NCBI GenBank assembly: GCA_038249605.1
Contig: JBBSDH010000087.1
Span: 1 to 15,794, forward strand
Reading direction: 5' to 3'
DNA from: M3007 sp038249605
Lineage (GTDB): Bacteria > Bacteroidota > Bacteroidia > Chitinophagales > Saprospiraceae
Length of the DNA stretch: 15,794 bases
Shown here in pieces: positions 1 through 6,378 of this stretch. The position numbers and the translations under genes were made by a program. The notes beneath the pieces were generated by a model. It searched no databases and was not told where the DNA came from. It saw only the letters and a list, made by a program, of their open reading frames with translations. How positions within the stretch are numbered: position 1 is the first letter of the stretch; every line of letters starts with the position of its first letter.

Positions 1-1
1 C

Positions 2-895
2 TCCTGTTTTACGGAGAACATTTCCGCAAGGTTGTTAACGGTTAAATTTCCTTTGTTTTCCCGTCCCTTTGGTACAGTATACAACCCCATTTCCATGGCC
101 CGTTGCCTGGATAGATTGTTGGAAGGAAACAAGCCGTTTTTTCAAAACGAACTTTTTGAAAACGCCGGTCTTTGGCGCAGTTGGGAGCACCACAGCGATT
201 TTGCGGCGCCAGAACCCCTCGAAACACTCCTGATCATCAACACACGCTACAACGAGGCTGCATCTTTTTTGAAAACAACCAACACGTTGTTGCTCACGCT
301 CGGAACTGCAGATGTTCACCTGTTGAAAACTACAGGAGAAGTGGTGGCCAACAACCACAAAATGCCTGCCGCCGCCTTCGAAACCCGCCGCATGACACCG
401 GAAGAAGTGGCTGAAACATTAAGTGTTGTTTTGGAAAAAATGCTGCATTGCCGGGTTATTCTGACGGTTAGCCCTGTGCGCCACCTCCGGCTTGGGCTGC
501 ATGAAAACCAGCTCAGCAAAGCTGTTTTGCTGCTGGCCTGCAACATCCTGACGCGCAAATTCCCCAACGTTTGTTATTTCCCCGCCTACGAATTACAACT
601 TGACGACCTGCGCGACTACCGTTTTTACGCCGACGACATGATTCATCCCGCCCGTCAGGCCGTGGATTACATCTGGAAATATTTCAGCAAAATATTTTTC
701 AGTCCTGAAACAATGGATCTGGTGTTTCAATTGGAGAAATTAGACCGCGCCTTGCAACACCGCCCCTTCCATCCCGAAAGTTCAGAACATCAGGCTTTCA
801 AATCCACGCAGTTGTTGCGGGTGCAAGCAATGGCCACAAAGTACCCTTTTTTGAATCTGCAAGCCGAGCTTAAACACTTCTCGCCTTCCTTTTAG
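2..895 (+). CDS. GSCFA domain protein (5' end outside window)
   Basis: This belongs to the GSCFA family, SGNH-hydrolase-like proteins common in Bacteroidota with no firmly established substrate. The reading frame is open to the left edge. Bases 2-31 encode SCFTENISAR, which matches the family's name-giving GSCFAENIG block, so an internal TTG at 32 is not the real start and the gene begins before the window. Other family features follow: FGTVYNP, WRSWEHHSDF, LGTADV, HKMP, a TVSPVRHLR block (the N..SKA motif comes just after it) and FPAYELQLDDLRDYRFY followed by DMIHP, where the DxxH pair sits in the place of the SGNH catalytic Asp/His. No signal peptide can be judged because the N-terminus is missing. 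It converges with the downstream SDR gene. Family assignment is strong; the biochemical role is unknown. Confidence 0.9.
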   Translation, partial: SCFTENISARLLTVKFPLFSRPFGTVYNPISMARCLDRLLEGNKPFFQNELFENAGLWRSWEHHSDFAAPEPLETLLIINTRYNEAASFLKTTNTLLLTLGTADVHLLKTTGEVVANNHKMPAAAFETRRMTPEEVAETLSVVLEKMLHCRVILTVSPVRHLRLGLHENQLSKAVLLLACNILTRKFPNVCYFPAYELQLDDLRDYRFYADDMIHPARQAVDYIWKYFSKIFFSPETMDLVFQLEKLDRALQHRPFHPESSEHQAFKSTQLLRVQAMATKYPFLNLQAELKHFSPSF

Positions 896-897
896 AA

Positions 898-990
898 GCT
901 GGAAAATCATGTATTTAAAAATGGGATGTTCTCAATTGCGCCATCGGCCCAACTGAGAACATCCCATTTTTAAATACATGATTTTCCAGC
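898..990. terminator. Long perfect inverted repeat, probable bidirectional terminator
   Basis: Arms 898-934 and 954-990 are perfect reverse complements over 37 bases. The 19-base spacer can itself pair further (TTG with CAA, GCC with GGC), leaving a loop of about 3 bases. The inner part has an A-tract, a GGGATGTTCTCA-type stem and a T-tract on both strands, which is the layout of an intrinsic terminator working in both directions. It sits between the stop codons of two convergent genes (895 and 997). The outer 17 bp of each arm go well beyond what a terminator needs. Confidence 0.75.
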
Positions 991-996
991 GTAGCG

Positions 997-1776
997 TCAA
1001 AGTCCCTTCGTTCGTCCCCCGTCCACCGGCAAATTCACGCCATTGATGTACGCTGCCGCCGGCGAAGCCAAAAATGCAACTGCCGCGGCAACCTCGGCTG
1101 GTTCGGCAAAACGGCGCGCAGGTACATGACTTTTGAACATTTCGGCCACGGCTTCGGGCGTTTGCCCGGATGCAGCAGCGCGTTTTTCCACAATTTCATC
1201 CAAACGGCCGGTAAGGGTATAACCTGGCAACACATTATTTACCGTTATGCCAAATTTTCCGGCTTCGTTGGCCCAGGTTTTGGCCCAGCCCGCTACGGCC
1301 CAGCGCGTGGTGTTGGACACGCCGAGGTTGTCGAGCGGTTCTTTCACGGAAGTGCTGATCACGTTTATGATGCGGCCGAAACCGGCGTCTTTCATGCCAG
1401 AAAATACTTCGCGGGCAAGCAATTGATTGGCTACGAGGTGTTGCTGGAAAGCGGCGAGGAAAGCGGCAGGATCGGCTTCGGTGATGGGGCCGCCAGGAGG
1501 GCCACCCGTGTTGTTCACCAGAATGTGCACCGGATGGTTGAGTGAGCGCACGGCAGAGAGCAGGTCGTCGTGGCGTGTATAATCCACGGCGAGGTAATTG
1601 TGCCGTTGTCCCTGTGTGGCATCTAGCAGGACAAGGGTTTCCTGAAGGGTTTTTTCCGTACGAGCGAGCAGGGTGACATTGGCGCCAAGTGCTGCCAGCT
1701 CGATGGCTACCGCGCGGCCGATACCGGCGCTGGAGCCGCCCACTAGGGCATTTTTTCCGATAAGTGAAAGATTCAT
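997..1776 (-). CDS. Atypical SDR-family oxidoreductase (FabG-like)
   Basis: This is a 259-residue Rossmann-fold protein of the short-chain dehydrogenase/reductase superfamily. The nucleotide-binding loop is GGSSAGIG (13-20), the NNAG-type strand is NNTGGPPGGP (88-97), and a Ser region IISTS-like lies at 138-143. The usual catalytic YxxxK is absent: the aligned segment reads SNTTR (154-158), with Ser in place of Tyr and Arg in place of Lys, just before AVAGWAKTWANEAG and the GITVNNVLPG block (176-185). The C-terminus has the normal INGVNLPVDGG motif. It therefore resembles the group of FabG-like SDRs known to lack the perfect catalytic tetrad. The substrate is unknown, and dehydrogenase activity should not be assumed. 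The ATG at 1776 gives a normal N-terminus for the family. It lies downstream of the sigma-factor gene but behind that gene's terminator. Confidence 0.88.
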   Translation of the reverse strand: MNLSLIGKNALVGGSSAGIGRAVAIELAALGANVTLLARTEKTLQETLVLLDATQGQRHNYLAVDYTRHDDLLSAVRSLNHPVHILVNNTGGPPGGPITEADPAAFLAAFQQHLVANQLLAREVFSGMKDAGFGRIINVISTSVKEPLDNLGVSNTTRWAVAGWAKTWANEAGKFGITVNNVLPGYTLTGRLDEIVEKRAAASGQTPEAVAEMFKSHVPARRFAEPAEVAAAVAFLASPAAAYINGVNLPVDGGRTKGL

Positions 1777-1804
1777 GGAGCAAAAGTCGGATTAATCAGC
1801 GGAT

Positions 1805-1845
1805 AAAAAAACATGCGTCACTCCGGAAAACCGGAATGACGCATG
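1805..1845 (-). terminator. Intrinsic terminator of the sigma-factor gene
   Basis: Arms 1812-1826 and 1831-1845 form a 15-bp stem with one mismatch or wobble and an AAAA loop on the plus strand. Read on the minus strand, the stem is followed directly by a run of T (plus-strand A-run from 1811 down to 1805). It lies 31 bases past the stop of the ECF sigma gene, so the SDR gene is probably a separate unit. Confidence 0.88.
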
Positions 1846-1876
1846 AGCATGTTTACTTGTTTGTTTTTTGTCCCGT

Positions 1877-2395
1877 TTAGTTCGGGTGGAAACCGTAATT
1901 GGACAAAATTTTGTCCTTCAGTTCTTTGCGGGCAAAGAAGATACGGCTTTTCACCGTACCGAGCGGAAGGTCTAGTTCGTCGGCGATTTCTTGGTATTTA
2001 TACCCTTCGAAATGCATCATGAAGGGAACTTTAATGCTGTCATCAAGGCCATCAATCATACCGTTCAACTCTTTCAGCATGATGTTGGTTTCTGCGCCGT
2101 TGCCGGTAGCATGACTGCCGGAGTTAAGGTAATACTGATTGTCGGTTGTATCGAGAATCGTATTGGCCTTTATTTTTTTCCGGTAGTTGTTGATGAAGAT
2201 GTTTTTCATGATCGTAAACATCCACGCTTTAAAATTGGTTCCTTGTTGGAACTTGTCGCGGTTCGACAGTGCCCTGAAGGCAGTTTCCTGGTACAGATCC
2301 TTGGCGTCCTCCATGTTTTTCGTCAGGTTGTAGGCGAAAGAGTGGAGAAGGCTTTGCAAAGTGCTTAGTTTGGTATTGAATTCCATGCTTGTCAT
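1877..2395 (-). CDS. ECF-type RNA polymerase sigma factor
   Basis: This is a 172-residue sigma-70 family protein with only regions 2 and 4, so an ECF sigma factor that directs RNA polymerase to alternative promoters. Region 2 spans about 13-73 and includes DLYQETAFRAL (33-43) and the KAWMFTIMKNIFINNYRK stretch (56-73). Region 4 spans about 108-162, with the helix-turn-helix around YQEIADELDLPLGTVKSR (134-151). I place the start at 2395 rather than at the upstream ATG at 2431: an AAAGGAGG Shine-Dalgarno (2400-2407) precedes 2395 by four bases, family members begin with MTxMEFN, and the apparent -7 promoter element overlaps 2431. No anti-sigma factor gene is adjacent; both neighbours are unrelated. 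It has its own promoter and terminator, so it is probably monocistronic. Regulon and signal are unknown. Confidence 0.93.
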   Translation of the reverse strand: MTSMEFNTKLSTLQSLLHSFAYNLTKNMEDAKDLYQETAFRALSNRDKFQQGTNFKAWMFTIMKNIFINNYRKKIKANTILDTTDNQYYLNSGSHATGNGAETNIMLKELNGMIDGLDDSIKVPFMMHFEGYKYQEIADELDLPLGTVKSRIFFARKELKDKILSNYGFHPN

Positions 2396-2399
2396 GGTG

Positions 2400-2407
2400 C
2401 CTCCTTT
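2400..2407 (-). promoter_or_regulatory. Strong Shine-Dalgarno of the sigma-factor gene
   Basis: The minus strand reads AAAGGAGG, then CACC, then ATG (2395-2393). Such a long match to the anti-Shine-Dalgarno is unusual in Bacteroidota, where most genes lack one. It fixes the start codon of the sigma gene. Confidence 0.8.
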
Positions 2408-2428
2408 AGTGTTTGTTTTTTGATGGAT

Positions 2429-2460
2429 CAAAGATAATACTTTGTTTAAGAGAAAACAAA
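2429..2460 (-). promoter_or_regulatory. Bacteroidota-type promoter of the sigma-factor gene
   Basis: On the minus strand TTTG (2460-2457) and TATCTTTG (2436-2429) are separated by 20 bases. This matches the phylum's -33 TTTG / -7 TAnnTTTG primary promoter consensus. Transcription would start near 2422 and give a leader of under 30 bases that contains the Shine-Dalgarno. Confidence 0.75.
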
Positions 2461-2582
2461 TATTCCTTCAACAATAATTTGTCAGGTTTTGGCAATATTT
2501 GGTGTCGAAACACTAGATATCAATACAAAATACTGTAATTCAATCATTTATGCTGTTTAGATAAAGTCTAAGAAATTTTCAA

Positions 2583-2602
2583 TTTTCAATAAATATTGAA
2601 AA
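2583..2602. repeat. AT-rich palindrome
   Basis: Arms 2583-2591 and 2594-2602 are perfect 9-bp reverse complements around AA. It could be an operator-like site or simply a chance product of AT-rich sequence. It lies about 125 bases upstream of the sigma-factor promoter. Confidence 0.4.
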
Positions 2603-2642
2603 ATGATTAAAGTTTTAACCCTTTTTTAAGGTTGTTTATCCC

Positions 2643-2796
2643 CGATGAAACGACATTGGTCGGACCGGGGAAGCCGTATGTCTGATTTAAGCGTCATTTT
2701 GTGGCGCCCTCCTTTTTAGGAGTAAAGTTTTGACAAAAAGCAAGATGAAAGCCCTTGGCAGGGATAAGACATACGTTTTCATCGCACCTTCATGCG
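2643..2796. other. Nested inverted repeats, possible structured RNA
   Basis: Two collinear helices are possible: CGATGAAA (2643-2650) with TTTCATCG (2777-2784), and CGTATGTCT (2675-2683) with AGACATACG (2767-2775). Together they give 17 base pairs with one unpaired base on the right side. The left-side excursion (2651-2674) contains its own hairpin (CGAC-ATTG-GTCG). The enclosed part contains CTCC/GGAG (2709-2722) and CCCT/AGGG (2752-2763) hairpins, and a CGCA/TGCG hairpin (2783-2796) follows with a small overlap. This resembles a multi-branched RNA fold. I do not recognise a known riboswitch or small RNA family, and the transcribed strand is undecided. Confidence 0.35.
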
Positions 2797-2863
2797 GGTT
2801 GGGAAGCTGTAACCAATGTTTGATCTCTTCTGTCAGTGTTTAGGAACACCCCAATTACTTTGA

Positions 2864-3058
2864 TTCAACAGCGAACGGGAACCAGAACTCATCGTCGGTT
2901 TCTACGGCAGCGGCAATCCCATGCTCAATACAGAAGGAGAAACGGTGAATACGGCCAACATAACCTTGGACAAGGAAACGCGCATCTCCGGAGAAGAGAT
3001 CAAAGCCATCTTCGCCTATTTGAAAACGGTGCCGGTGATCTTTAATAAAGTGGGGCGT
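2864..3058 (+). pseudogene. Decayed cytochrome c fragment
   Basis: The frame opening at 2864 encodes GSGNPMLNTEGETVNTANIT, then LDKETRI, then SGEEIKAIFAYLKTVPVI and FNKV. The first part matches the NITxDxETGIG segment of periplasmic c-type cytochromes. The second matches their C-terminal (D/E)EEIKAIxAYLKTVPxxxNKV helix. In intact proteins several dozen residues, usually including the Met-ligand region, separate these two parts; here they are fused, which points to an internal deletion. There is no start codon in a sensible place, no CxxCH heme-attachment motif, and a stop codon at 2861-2863. After NKV the frame runs on into unrelated sequence. I read it as a dead remnant of a once-longer gene. 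The identity comes from motif memory, not a database search. Confidence 0.6.
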
Positions 3059-3067
3059 ATAAATAAT

Positions 3068-3098
3068 AAGTCGACAGTCCGCAGTCGACTGTCGACTT
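3068..3098 (-). terminator. Hairpin downstream of the membrane-protein gene
   Basis: Arms 3068-3079 and 3087-3098 are perfect 12-bp reverse complements with a 7-base loop. The element contains three GTCGAC sites. It begins two bases beyond the stop of the minus-strand gene at 3101, and on that strand the stem is followed by ATTATTTATA, a modest T-rich tail. It probably terminates the two-gene minus-strand unit. Confidence 0.65.
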
Positions 3099-3100
3099 GT

Positions 3101-3574
3101 TCACACCGTTCCGCGATTGCGCACCCGCCAGATGGAAAGGAACAATCTTCCAGCCAGAACAGGAGCAGCAATGATGCTTCCTGCTCCAAAGAAGAGCATT
3201 TCGTTCCAAAGGTAATTTTCGATCGATTTTTTGTCGGCAGCGGGCAGGTGGCCTGTCAGCGCCTCAAAGGTGTTCTCCTCAATGTACGTCATGAAGCCGT
3301 TAAGGCCGCCGATGAGGAAAAACAGAAAAGGGAAAACGGCAATAATGAGTGCGACCTTGATTTCCTGGCGTTTGGCCAGTAAGGTATGCGGCAACAAGAA
3401 AATGTAACGGGTTAATGTCACGAGCGTAATTACAAATACGATGTTCCAGGTTTGGAACGGCCATAAATACATGGCTTTTTGAATGGGGTACAATACGGCA
3501 AGTACAACGACGGCGGTTGCGATCCACCACAACAATTCGAGCACAAGCAACAACCGCTGGCGTTTGTCCATCAT
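3101..3574 (-). CDS. Four-helix membrane protein of unknown function
   Basis: This 157-residue protein has four hydrophobic segments at about 8-29, 43-62, 72-92 and 125-146, so it should be an inner-membrane protein. The region between helices 3 and 4 (about 94-122) is polar. It ends in the positively charged IWRVRNRGTV, a tail I associate with small Bacteroidota membrane proteins, but I cannot attach a function. Two ATG codons stand at the start (3574 and 3571) and either may be used. It starts 20 bases after the stop of the outer-membrane protein gene, on the same strand, so the two are probably co-transcribed. A hairpin terminator follows directly. Confidence 0.75.
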   Translation of the reverse strand: MMDKRQRLLLVLELLWWIATAVVVLAVLYPIQKAMYLWPFQTWNIVFVITLVTLTRYIFLLPHTLLAKRQEIKVALIIAVFPFLFFLIGGLNGFMTYIEENTFEALTGHLPAADKKSIENYLWNEMLFFGAGSIIAAPVLAGRLFLSIWRVRNRGTV

Positions 3575-3594
3575 ATACTTTATAGGTGCACCTA

Positions 3595-4314
3595 TTATTT
3601 ACGGTGCTTGTTGGGATTGTTTAAAATAAAAGAAACCGTAATGCCACCGAAGTAATACCAATCATCCTTATCTGGATTGCCATTGATGCTGATGCCGTCG
3701 AGGTCGTCGGACAGCACGGGGCGCAAGCCTGCATCGGCGCCGAGAATGAGGCGTTCGAGCACATCGACACGCAAACCAACACCCATGGGGATGAGCAGGA
3801 AGCTCTGGTCGAGCCCCGGTTCGGGCAGTGGTGTTTTGAAATAGGTATCGTATTTATCGGGAGGGCCATAGTATTCGGTATCCGAGTCGGCATAGGTGGA
3901 GCCTATACCCAGGAATACGTATGGTGAGAATTGCATGTTGTGGACGCCGGTAGTAGATATGCGGTCTTTGGACAGGAAATTCCATTCAAGTACCATGGCG
4001 AATTCGGTAATTGAGGTGGAAAAGCGCAGTTTTCGATCGGACAGGGTTTCTGAGTTGGCATCGTCGCCCGAAACAGAGCCAGAATAAAAGTGGCCTTTTA
4101 CGGAAAATTTTCTTGTGATGTGGTACCGTACGAACATGCCGAAACCAGGTTGGGTTTCAGCCCATTCGATGTTCGATTCGGCGACATCACCGGAGTAATT
4201 GGTGATTCCGAACATAAATCCTGCTTCAAGGTAATGCGGGTTCAAGCGGTGGATTTGGCCCCAAAGGGATGATTGTGAGGCCAGCAGCAGCATCAAAAGG
4301 CTGAGCTTTTTCAT
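3595..4314 (-). CDS. Outer-membrane beta-barrel protein, DUF6089-like
   Basis: This is a 239-residue exported protein. Residues 1-19 form a signal peptide (two lysines, a Leu/Met-rich core, likely cleavage before Gln20). The mature part has alternating amphipathic strands typical of an eight- to ten-stranded outer-membrane barrel, and the EAGFMFGITNYSGDV segment (30-44) resembles the N-terminal signature of Bacteroidota DUF6089 barrels. Other barrel-like strands include FSPYVFLGIGSTY (129-141) and FLLIPMGVGLRVDV (172-185). The frame extends upstream to 4437, but the start at 4314 gives the proper signal peptide, and a TACCTTTG promoter element (4403-4410) lies within the longer version. The function is unknown, probably structural or envelope-related. 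It is the first gene of a likely pair with the membrane protein at 3101-3574. Confidence 0.85.
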   Translation of the reverse strand: MKKLSLLMLLLASQSSLWGQIHRLNPHYLEAGFMFGITNYSGDVAESNIEWAETQPGFGMFVRYHITRKFSVKGHFYSGSVSGDDANSETLSDRKLRFSTSITEFAMVLEWNFLSKDRISTTGVHNMQFSPYVFLGIGSTYADSDTEYYGPPDKYDTYFKTPLPEPGLDQSFLLIPMGVGLRVDVLERLILGADAGLRPVLSDDLDGISINGNPDKDDWYYFGGITVSFILNNPNKHRK

Positions 4315-4402
4315 AGGGTGAAACGGTTTTTGAAAACAGATTAAGGGAAAATAGAAGGCAAACATGCGGGACGGGTACAAAGTTCGGGAAAAGAAACAAG
4401 AG

Positions 4403-4410
4403 CAAAGGTA
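4403..4410 (-). promoter_or_regulatory. -7 promoter element upstream of the barrel gene
   Basis: The minus strand reads TACCTTTG, an exact TAnnTTTG match, followed by C. A TTG lies upstream (4437-4435) at a spacing of 24, somewhat long. It would give a leader of about 80 bases for the gene starting at 4314. Confidence 0.5.
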
Positions 4411-4598
4411 GCCTGATCGATAAGAATTATTTTGCAATGTTGCTTGTTAACGTCCCTAAGCAGCCAAATTATGTCTGTATTCCATGAAAAATTCAAAAAA
4501 TGATGACGAACGGTTAAAGTTTCCATCGAAGCGTCCGTCACACGACGGGATTTGATTAAGCCCACGTACCTTTAAGCCGTCAAAAAAGAAACTTAAAC

Positions 4599-5483
4599 AT
4601 GCCGCTCGATCAACTGCACGAAGCCGAACGTTACACCAAAGACCGGGGAGATATGTCTTTTTTTGAACATGTGGCCGAATTGCGCAACCACTTGTTGCGG
4701 TCGGCACTTGCCATTGCCATTGTTGGGGTTGTGTGTTTTGTCAACAAAGATTTTGTATTCAATACCGTTATTTTCGGTCCCCGACGCGACGATTTTGCCA
4801 CCTACCGTTTCCTTTGTTCTTTGTCGCACCGTTTCGGACTGGGCGAACAGATCTGTTTCAAAGCGCCAAAATTTGAAATCATCACCCGCCAGCTCGGCGA
4901 AGTGCTCATGCAACATTTGTACGTTTCGTTCTGGTTGGGGTTCATAGGCGCCTTTCCGATCATTTTTTGGGAATTCTGGAAGTTCGTCAGGCCCGGATTG
5001 CTGGATTCAGAACAACGTGCGGTTCGCGGCATCGTGGCCATATGCTCACTGCTGTTTTTGTCGGGCGTTTTGTTTGGTTATTATATTATAGCTCCATTCT
5101 CCATTTCTTTTTTGGCAGGCTACACACTCGACAATACGGTGGTTTCGCCTACGCTTGATTCGTACGTGTCCTACATGACAATGTTTACGCTGCCGACCGG
5201 TCTTATTTTTGAAATGCCCATTGTGGCTTATTTCCTGGCAAAAATCGGCTTGGTAGGTCCTCAGTTTTTACGCGCCTACCGCCGCCATGCTGTGGTGATT
5301 TTTCTCATCATCGCAGCCATCATCACGCCGCCCGATGTGGTTTCACAAACCATCGTGATGATTCCACTGTACACCCTTTATGAAATCAGCATCCTGGTGG
5401 TAGCACGCGAAACACGGCGCAGGGAACGGCTGATGGATGACATGGACCGCAAAAGCCGACAGGTAGTGGTAAAGGACGAATAA
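4599..5483 (+). CDS. tatC: Sec-independent protein translocase TatC
   Basis: TatC is the inner-membrane receptor of the twin-arginine pathway; it binds RR signal peptides of folded cargo and works with TatA-type proteins. This 294-residue copy has the cytoplasmic N-terminal FFEHVAELR (21-29, Glu27 matching E. coli Glu15), FWKFVRPGLLDSEQR (126-140, Glu138 matching E. coli Glu103), the buried FEMP glutamate (205) and the hallmark ITPPDVVSQ (242-250) followed by LYEISI. Six hydrophobic segments are visible. The first periplasmic loop (about 50-105) is longer than in E. coli and contains two cysteines (73, 86). No tatA or tatB is nearby. A TACCTTTA sequence at 4567-4574, one base off the -7 consensus, may be its promoter. 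It is divergent from the barrel gene and convergent with the glucokinase gene. Confidence 0.96.
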   Translation: MPLDQLHEAERYTKDRGDMSFFEHVAELRNHLLRSALAIAIVGVVCFVNKDFVFNTVIFGPRRDDFATYRFLCSLSHRFGLGEQICFKAPKFEIITRQLGEVLMQHLYVSFWLGFIGAFPIIFWEFWKFVRPGLLDSEQRAVRGIVAICSLLFLSGVLFGYYIIAPFSISFLAGYTLDNTVVSPTLDSYVSYMTMFTLPTGLIFEMPIVAYFLAKIGLVGPQFLRAYRRHAVVIFLIIAAIITPPDVVSQTIVMIPLYTLYEISILVVARETRRRERLMDDMDRKSRQVVVKDE

Positions 5484-5580
5484 TTATGGAGATTGAGCTT
5501 CAGCTCACCAAGTGTATCGGGCAAGGTAAATAAGATTTTTTCGCGTTTGTGTAAGGCGAGTTAAAGCTCATTTTCCAAAT

Positions 5581-6327
5581 TCACCCTTTGTGCACGGCTG
5601 CGTAAGCCGCAGCGCCGATGATGCCTGCGTTGTTGAGGAGTTTGGCGGGTACCACGCGTGCATTGACGGTAAATTGTTCCTTAAAATTTTCAAAATACTT
5701 GCTTTCGCCACCGCCCAAAATGAAAAGGTCGGGCGAAAACAGCAGCTCAAGGTGCATCAGGTACTCGTTGAATCGGTTGGCCCACACTTTGCGGCTAAAT
5801 TTCAGACGTTCACGGGCGCCCGACGAGCAGTATTGCTCCACCGATTTGCCGTTGTTCCATTTCAGGTGACCGAGTTCGGTGTTGGGGATCATGATGCCCT
5901 TGTGAAAGACGGCCGTGCCAAGTCCGGTACCAATGGTGATGAGGATAACCAAACCGTTTTCACCCTTGCCCATGCCGTAGTGCATTTCGGCCATGCCGGC
6001 AGCATCAGCATCGTTGGTGACATAAACGTGGTCGCCAGAGGCATCACTGAATACTTTTTCAACGCTTGTGCCAATCCAGCTTTTGTCGATGTTGGCAGCC
6101 GTAAGGGCAACACCGTTTTTGACGAGGGCCGGAAAACCGCAACCTACCGGACCTTTGTAATTAAAAAATGCAATGATCTCGGCAAAGGCGGCGGCCATGG
6201 CGTCGGGAGTGGAAGGTTGTGGGGTGGGTACCCGGAAGCGTTCGCCCGAAAGGCGGCCGTTTTCAAGATCCACAAGGGCGCCTTTAATGCCCGACGCGCC
6301 AACGTCAATACCGAGGATGGCATTCAT
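5581..6327 (-). CDS. ppgK: Polyphosphate-type glucokinase, ROK family
   Basis: This 248-residue ROK-family sugar kinase most resembles polyphosphate-glucose phosphotransferase, which makes glucose 6-phosphate using polyphosphate (often also ATP). Visible motifs are the phosphate loop GIDVGASGIKG (6-16), the VTNDADAAG segment with the catalytic Asp106 (103-111), the second phosphate motif TIGTGLGTA (131-139), the ELGH segment (151-154) and the GGG motif near the C-terminus (205-207). The classical ROK zinc-binding cysteine cluster is absent, and KSVEQYCSS after ELGH corresponds to the PpgK-type region. The choice of polyphosphate over ATP is inferred from family resemblance. It is the last gene of a minus-strand run with pdxA 51 bases upstream, so co-transcription is likely. 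Confidence 0.87.
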   Translation of the reverse strand: MNAILGIDVGASGIKGALVDLENGRLSGERFRVPTPQPSTPDAMAAAFAEIIAFFNYKGPVGCGFPALVKNGVALTAANIDKSWIGTSVEKVFSDASGDHVYVTNDADAAGMAEMHYGMGKGENGLVILITIGTGLGTAVFHKGIMIPNTELGHLKWNNGKSVEQYCSSGARERLKFSRKVWANRFNEYLMHLELLFSPDLFILGGGESKYFENFKEQFTVNARVVPAKLLNNAGIIGAAAYAAVHKG

Positions 6328-6378
6328 ATGTTATGGTTGATTTTTCGTTTGTAAAAATGGTGCGGCGGCTCCCCGGTT

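Larger units (their letters stand above)
2432..2863. other. Gene-poor intergenic region upstream of the sigma factor
   Basis: This stretch of about 430 bases shows no convincing gene. The first 200 bases are very AT-rich and contain the sigma promoter and a palindrome (2583-2602: arms TTTTCAATA and TATTGAAAA around AA). From about 2640 the composition becomes more balanced and several nested inverted repeats appear, described separately. The right end runs into a cytochrome c remnant. Confidence 0.6.

Noticed and set aside
1783..1790. GACTTTTG as a promoter for the SDR gene
   Set aside because: It misses the first base of the -7 consensus and would place the transcript start at or beside the ATG. 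Possible leaderless start, but too weak.
2687..2782. 31-codon minus-strand frame with a hydrophobic stretch
   Set aside because: It begins MKTYVLSLPRAFILLF and could be a tiny membrane peptide, but it lies in the inverted-repeat block, has no convincing ribosome site or promoter, and is too short to judge by composition.
2921..3382. 153-codon plus-strand frame starting in the cytochrome remnant
   Set aside because: Only its first third resembles a protein. The remainder is antisense to the membrane-protein gene at 3101-3574.
4534..4550. CCGTC-ACAC-GACGG hairpin upstream of tatC
   Set aside because: A 5-bp stem without a T-tract or conserved context; expected by chance.
5494..5570. TGAGCTT/AAGCTCA inverted pair between tatC and ppgK as a terminator
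   Set aside because: The stem is only 7 bp with a loop of more than 60 bases, and the small local hairpin TGAGC-TTCA-GCTCA has no T-tract. Not enough to call.
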